64,000 bases of DNA from an uncultured Streptomyces sp. (GTDB lineage: Bacteria > Actinomycetota > Actinomycetes > Streptomycetales > Streptomycetaceae): assembly GCF_947488945.1 (NCBI RefSeq), contig NZ_CANLBS010000016.1, forward strand, positions 1-64,000. The letters are read 5' to 3'. A program made the translations under genes and the position numbers. Below are positions 61,060 through 64,000 of this stretch, one piece after another (positions within the stretch are counted from its first letter, which is position 1; each line of letters begins with the position of its first letter). The notes under the pieces were generated by a model that was not told the origin of the DNA, made no database searches, and was given only the letters and a program-made list of their open reading frames with translations.

Positions 61060-62210
61060 GTGCGCTCCTCGGAGTCCGACGGGGAAGGGGGCAGCGGGGC
61101 CACCGCGGCAGGCAACAGCCCGACCAGGACGGCCGCCGCCGGCCACAGCGGCAGTACGGGGGCGGTGAGCGGGACGACTCCCGGATGCAGCGCCTCCGGG
61201 GAGAGGGCCGCCGCCCAGAGCATCGCCGCCGCGACCGCCGCGCCCGACCCCGCGACGAGACACGCCCGCGCGCCCCACCGGTCGGGCCGGTAGCGGGTGC
61301 GGACCGTCCGGCGGCCGCCGAGCCTGAGCCCGGCCAGCGCCGCGACCAGCCCGGCGAGCAGCAGCGGCAGCCCGTAGACGGCGCCCTCCGCGGCGAGCAG
61401 CCCGTACGTCCCCGCGCACACGCCCAGCAGCCCGCCCAGGGTGAGCACCCGGGTGGTGCGGCGCACACCGCGCGGGACCCGCGCGGAACGCCCGTACCCG
61501 CGCGCGTCCATCGACGCCGCCACCGCCACCGACCGCTCCAGGGCGCCCTCCAGCACCGGCAGCCCGATCTGGAGCACCGCCCCGACGCCGCCGGTCGGCC
61601 GGCCGCGCAGCCGACGGGCCGTCCGCAGCCGCGCCACGTCCGCGACCAGGTTCGGCGCGAACGTCATCGCGACGACCGCCGCCACCCCCACCTCGTACAG
61701 CGCCCCCGGCAGCGACTTCAGCAACCGGGCCGGGCTGGCCAGCGAGTTCGCCGCGCCCACGCAGATCAGCAGGGCCGCCAGCTGCGCCCCGCCGTACAGC
61801 GCGAAGACCACCTGCTCGGCGGTGACCCGGCCGCCGACCCGGATGCCCTGCGCCCAGCCGGGCAACGGCACCTCGGGCAGGTCCGCCAAGGTGTGCGCGC
61901 CGGGGACGGGCGACCCGAGGACCACGGAGAAGACCAGCCGCACGGCCAGCACGAACAGCCCGAGCCGCAGGAACGTGCCGTACGACCGGGCCCACGGCGC
62001 GTCCGTGCGGCGGGCCGCCACGACGTACCCCGCGACCGCCACCAGCAGCCCCAGCAGCAGGGGATTGGAGGTGCGGGACGCGGCGACCGCAAGCCCCAGG
62101 GCCCACAGCCACCAGGCCCCGGCGGGCACGGCGTTGCTCCGCGTCGCACGCGGGGCGCGCAGGACGAGCGGGGCGGGGCGGGACCGGACGGAGCCGGGGG
62201 AGCCGGTCAT
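61056..62210 (-). CDS. ECF transporter T component (CbiQ/EcfT family)
   Basis: The 384-aa coupling protein has helices from GAWWLWALGLAVAASRTSNP. The family coupling segment LASPARLLKSLPGALYEVGV is followed by the EcfT signature region SVAVAASMDARGYGRSARVP, whose Ala-Arg-Gly motif docks the ATPases. Two or three extra C-terminal helices (GLLGVCAGTYGLLAAEGAVY; AAAMLWAAALSPEALHP) make it longer than usual. It is coupled by ATGA overlaps on both sides. Confidence 0.93.
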   Translation of the reverse strand: MTGSPGSVRSRPAPLVLRAPRATRSNAVPAGAWWLWALGLAVAASRTSNPLLLGLLVAVAGYVVAARRTDAPWARSYGTFLRLGLFVLAVRLVFSVVLGSPVPGAHTLADLPEVPLPGWAQGIRVGGRVTAEQVVFALYGGAQLAALLICVGAANSLASPARLLKSLPGALYEVGVAAVVAMTFAPNLVADVARLRTARRLRGRPTGGVGAVLQIGLPVLEGALERSVAVAASMDARGYGRSARVPRGVRRTTRVLTLGGLLGVCAGTYGLLAAEGAVYGLPLLLAGLVAALAGLRLGGRRTVRTRYRPDRWGARACLVAGSGAAVAAAMLWAAALSPEALHPGVVPLTAPVLPLWPAAAVLVGLLPAAVAPLPPSPSDSEERT

Positions 62211-62887
62211 CGGCGGCGGCGCGTCCGCGCCCGCAGCACCGCGGCGCCGCCCAGCACGACCACCAGCCCGACGCCGGTGAGCACACCGGCCGACGGCCCG
62301 CCGGAGCCCCCGCCGCCCGCCGGACCGCCCTCGGCCGTGCCCGTGGCCTCCTGGTCCGTACCCTCCTCGGTCGCACCGGGCGCCACCTGCTCGCCGCAGC
62401 CCGCCCGCGGGTAACCCGAGATCGCGCAGAGGATCGCCGCGCTGTCGTACCGCAGGGGCCTGGCCACCGACGCCAGCGCCTCCGCGGTGCTCGCGTCCGG
62501 GGACACCCGTGCGCAGGCGGTGCGCGCAGCGGGCGGACGTTCGCCCTCCGGCGCGTCCGCGGCGGTGCCGGGATCGATCACCAGGGCGACCCGCTTGCTG
62601 CCGTCCGCCGCGGGGGTGTCCGCGCACACCGCGGCGAAGTCCGGCGCGCGGCGCGGCTGCGCGGAGTCCTGCGAGTCCTCGCTCACCGAGAAGCGGAAAC
62701 CCTGCACCGCCCCGTCCTGCGGCCGGACCGTCGACGGCCCCTGTGCGGCGTACGTCCAGCCCTTGCCGCCGTCGCCCTCCCAGAACGACCAGTAGCGGTA
62801 CCCCGTCGCCGAGGCGCTGCCCGCGCCCAGCAGGCCGACCACCACGACGGACAGCACCAGCAGCACCGCCCCGCGCAGCGGCCTCAC
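62207..62887 (-). CDS. Secreted, C-terminally anchored protein of the ECF uptake operon (SCO2322-like)
   Basis: The 226-aa protein has a signal peptide (VRPLRGAVLLVLSVVVVGLL) and a small extracellular domain starting ATGYRYWSFWEGDGGKGWTY. Cys residues are at VCADTP, TACARV and ILCAISGYPRAGCGEQ. A Gly-rich linker leads to a C-terminal helix (AGVLTGVGLVVVLGGAAVLR) and a basic tail. It is known to me only from its constant place next to ECF transporter genes in Streptomyces; function unknown, probably part of the substrate capture system. GTG 62885-62887 overlaps the upstream stop. Confidence 0.75.
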   Translation of the reverse strand: MRPLRGAVLLVLSVVVVGLLGAGSASATGYRYWSFWEGDGGKGWTYAAQGPSTVRPQDGAVQGFRFSVSEDSQDSAQPRRAPDFAAVCADTPAADGSKRVALVIDPGTAADAPEGERPPAARTACARVSPDASTAEALASVARPLRYDSAAILCAISGYPRAGCGEQVAPGATEEGTDQEATGTAEGGPAGGGGSGGPSAGVLTGVGLVVVLGGAAVLRARTRRRR

Positions 62888-64000
62888 AGCTGCCGGCTCT
62901 TGCGGCCGCTGATCAGGAAGCCGATCCCGGCGCCGACCGCCAGCCCCACGCCGATGATCCACCACACGCCCGGCCCCGCACCGTCGTCATCGCCCGCTCC
63001 GGCCTGCGGATCGGCGGAGGGGGACGCGGTGGCCGCGTCGGCGGCGGGCGCCGGACCGGTCGCGTTGAGCTGCTTCACCAGATCGGTCCCGCCGAAGTCG
63101 CGGGGGTCGGTCCCGGTGGCGTGGGCCGCGAGCACCAACTGGGCGGTCGCGGCGGGGCCGCCCTCGCGGGCCCAGTCCAGGGCGTTCTTCTCCAGATGGG
63201 CGACCGCCTTCGTCGCCTCGGCGGTGTGACCGGAGGACGCCAGCGCCACGACCGCGTCGGCGGTGTTGCCGAAGTCGGGCTGCGGCGCCGAGTCTTCCGC
63301 ACCCGGCATGGGCGGCAGGTCCAGATGGCCCGACCCGGCGAGCGCGGTGGCGAGGTAGTGGGCCCCGTTCTGCGCCGACTGCTCCGGGCTGAGACCGGAG
63401 CCGTCCGTGCAGGTCGTGGTCTTCACGGTCCGGGAGGGGCCGGCGGCCATGCCCTTGCCCATCGAGCCGATCACCGCGGCCGCCGTGGCGTCCGCGTTGG
63501 CGGTAAGGGCACCGTCCTTGTCCGGCTGGTAGGCGAACGCGCCGCCGTCCTCGCCCCCGCAGGGGAGCGCGAAGCTCTGCAGCGCGGTGTACGGGGTCTT
63601 CCCGCCGGTGGTCACCTCGGCGACCGGCACGCCCGCGCCGGCCAGCGCCCCGACGACCACGGCGGTGGAGTTGGCGTCACTGGGGCTGCCGGGGTCGTAC
63701 CCCCAGCCGCCGTCGTCGTTCTGGACCGTTTTCAGCCAGCCGACGCCCTTGTCCACGACCGCGCGGTGCCCGCCCAGCTCGACCAGGGCCTGGACGGCGG
63801 CGGCCGTGGCGTTGGTGTCCGTCACGGTCTTCGCGTCACAGGGCCGGGAGGCGTCCCGGTAGGCGGGGAAGGCACCGGTGCCGCACTGCTGGCCCACCAG
63901 CCAGTCCACCGCCTTCGCGGCCGGCGTGACGCGCTCGGTCTTCTGGGCGATGAAGGCCAGCGACTGCCGCCACACGCCGTCGTACGTAGGGTCCCCGGTT
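62884..64000 (-). CDS. Surface protein with prenyltransferase/squalene-oxidase-type alpha/alpha repeats, partial
   Basis: This frame enters from the right edge; about 370 C-terminal residues are visible. Repeats of the QW-like alpha/alpha type are clear: AVDWLVGQQCGTGAFPAYRD, ATAAAVQALVELGGHRAVVD, KGVGWLKTVQNDDGGWGYDP, TADAVVALASSGHTAEATKA. A Pro/Ala/Asp linker, a membrane helix (GVWWIIGVGLAVGAGIGFLI) and a basic tail end the protein. The same toroid is used by intrinsic factor/transcobalamin to bind vitamin B12, and the gene heads a five-gene coupled ECF uptake operon, so a surface vitamin-capture role is inferred. The N-terminus and promoter or riboswitch lie outside. Confidence 0.85.
   Translation of the reverse strand, partial: TGDPTYDGVWRQSLAFIAQKTERVTPAAKAVDWLVGQQCGTGAFPAYRDASRPCDAKTVTDTNATAAAVQALVELGGHRAVVDKGVGWLKTVQNDDGGWGYDPGSPSDANSTAVVVGALAGAGVPVAEVTTGGKTPYTALQSFALPCGGEDGGAFAYQPDKDGALTANADATAAAVIGSMGKGMAAGPSRTVKTTTCTDGSGLSPEQSAQNGAHYLATALAGSGHLDLPPMPGAEDSAPQPDFGNTADAVVALASSGHTAEATKAVAHLEKNALDWAREGGPAATAQLVLAAHATGTDPRDFGGTDLVKQLNATGPAPAADAATASPSADPQAGAGDDDGAGPGVWWIIGVGLAVGAGIGFLISGRKSRQL

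Overview
The window is a stretch of Streptomyces (or a very close actinomycete) chromosome. GC is very high, third codon positions are strongly G/C, start codons mix ATG/GTG/TTG behind GGAGG-type ribosome sites, genes are coupled by ATGA/GTGA overlaps, and the content (F420 enzymes, MbtH, WD40 kinase, ECF-type uptake operon, CBM13 enzymes, iron boxes) is typical of that genus. I see no rRNA, tRNA, CRISPR array, insertion sequence, prophage or plasmid functions. It reads as accessory or arm-type chromosome rich in secreted and stress proteins.

Region by region. 0-4 kb: an oxidative-stress block, with the N-terminus of a large catalase (cut by the window edge) and a Fur-family repressor divergent from catalase-peroxidase katG. 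A TGGAC-GAA-GTCCA dyad lies inside the katG promoter. 4-10 kb: a decayed ABC exporter, a Tat-exported PHP hydrolase with a His-rich leader, a secreted beta-propeller/cell-wall-binding-like protein, an FKBP prolyl isomerase and an F420-dependent oxidoreductase. 10-20 kb: a three-gene formate dehydrogenase operon (Cys type) with an NrfD-like membrane subunit, a Rieske/DUF2231 membrane protein, a small membrane protein and an orphan cytochrome oxidase subunit I. 20-24 kb: a metallo-hydrolase, a catalase-fold-like protein, a second near-identical FKBP, a pirin and an AhpD-like protein.

24-37 kb is a coherent carbohydrate locus. It encodes an aldo/keto reductase, a 633-aa unassigned protein, an amidohydrolase (lactonase type), a CE7 acetyl esterase, a GntR/FCD repressor with a histone-H1-like tail, a secreted beta-helix protein, an ABC sugar importer and an RraA-type aldolase. 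Five copies of the 13-mer ATCGATRGRCGAT occur at the promoters of these units, always in intergenic DNA and at two sites just downstream of good -35/-10 pairs. I read it as a GntR-controlled regulon for oxidative (lactone/aldonate/aldolase) use of an acetylated, probably 6-deoxy or pentose-type sugar. The exact sugar is not determined.

37-43 kb: a secreted CocE/X-Pro hydrolase, a soluble kinase-WD40 protein, a VOC protein, an orphan MbtH gene under an iron box and a secreted lipase. 43-49 kb is the most striking part: a single 707-aa protein joins an ECF sigma factor, an anti-sigma-like zinc motif, one membrane helix and an extracellular PL9-like pectate-lyase beta-helix whose expected catalytic Lys is Thr. 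It is divergent from a CBM13-pectinesterase and a CBM13-pectate lyase that share a 526-bp, about 98% identical module. This looks like a one-protein pectin sensor and transcription factor beside its targets. 49-56 kb: a cysteine-desulfurase-like enzyme, then a three-gene set with an Hsp90-family protein and a 978-aa TPR protein. 56-64 kb: a membrane protein, an F420/NADP-type oxidoreductase, a STAS protein and a five-gene translationally coupled ECF vitamin-uptake operon whose first gene is an alpha/alpha-repeat surface protein, running off the right edge.
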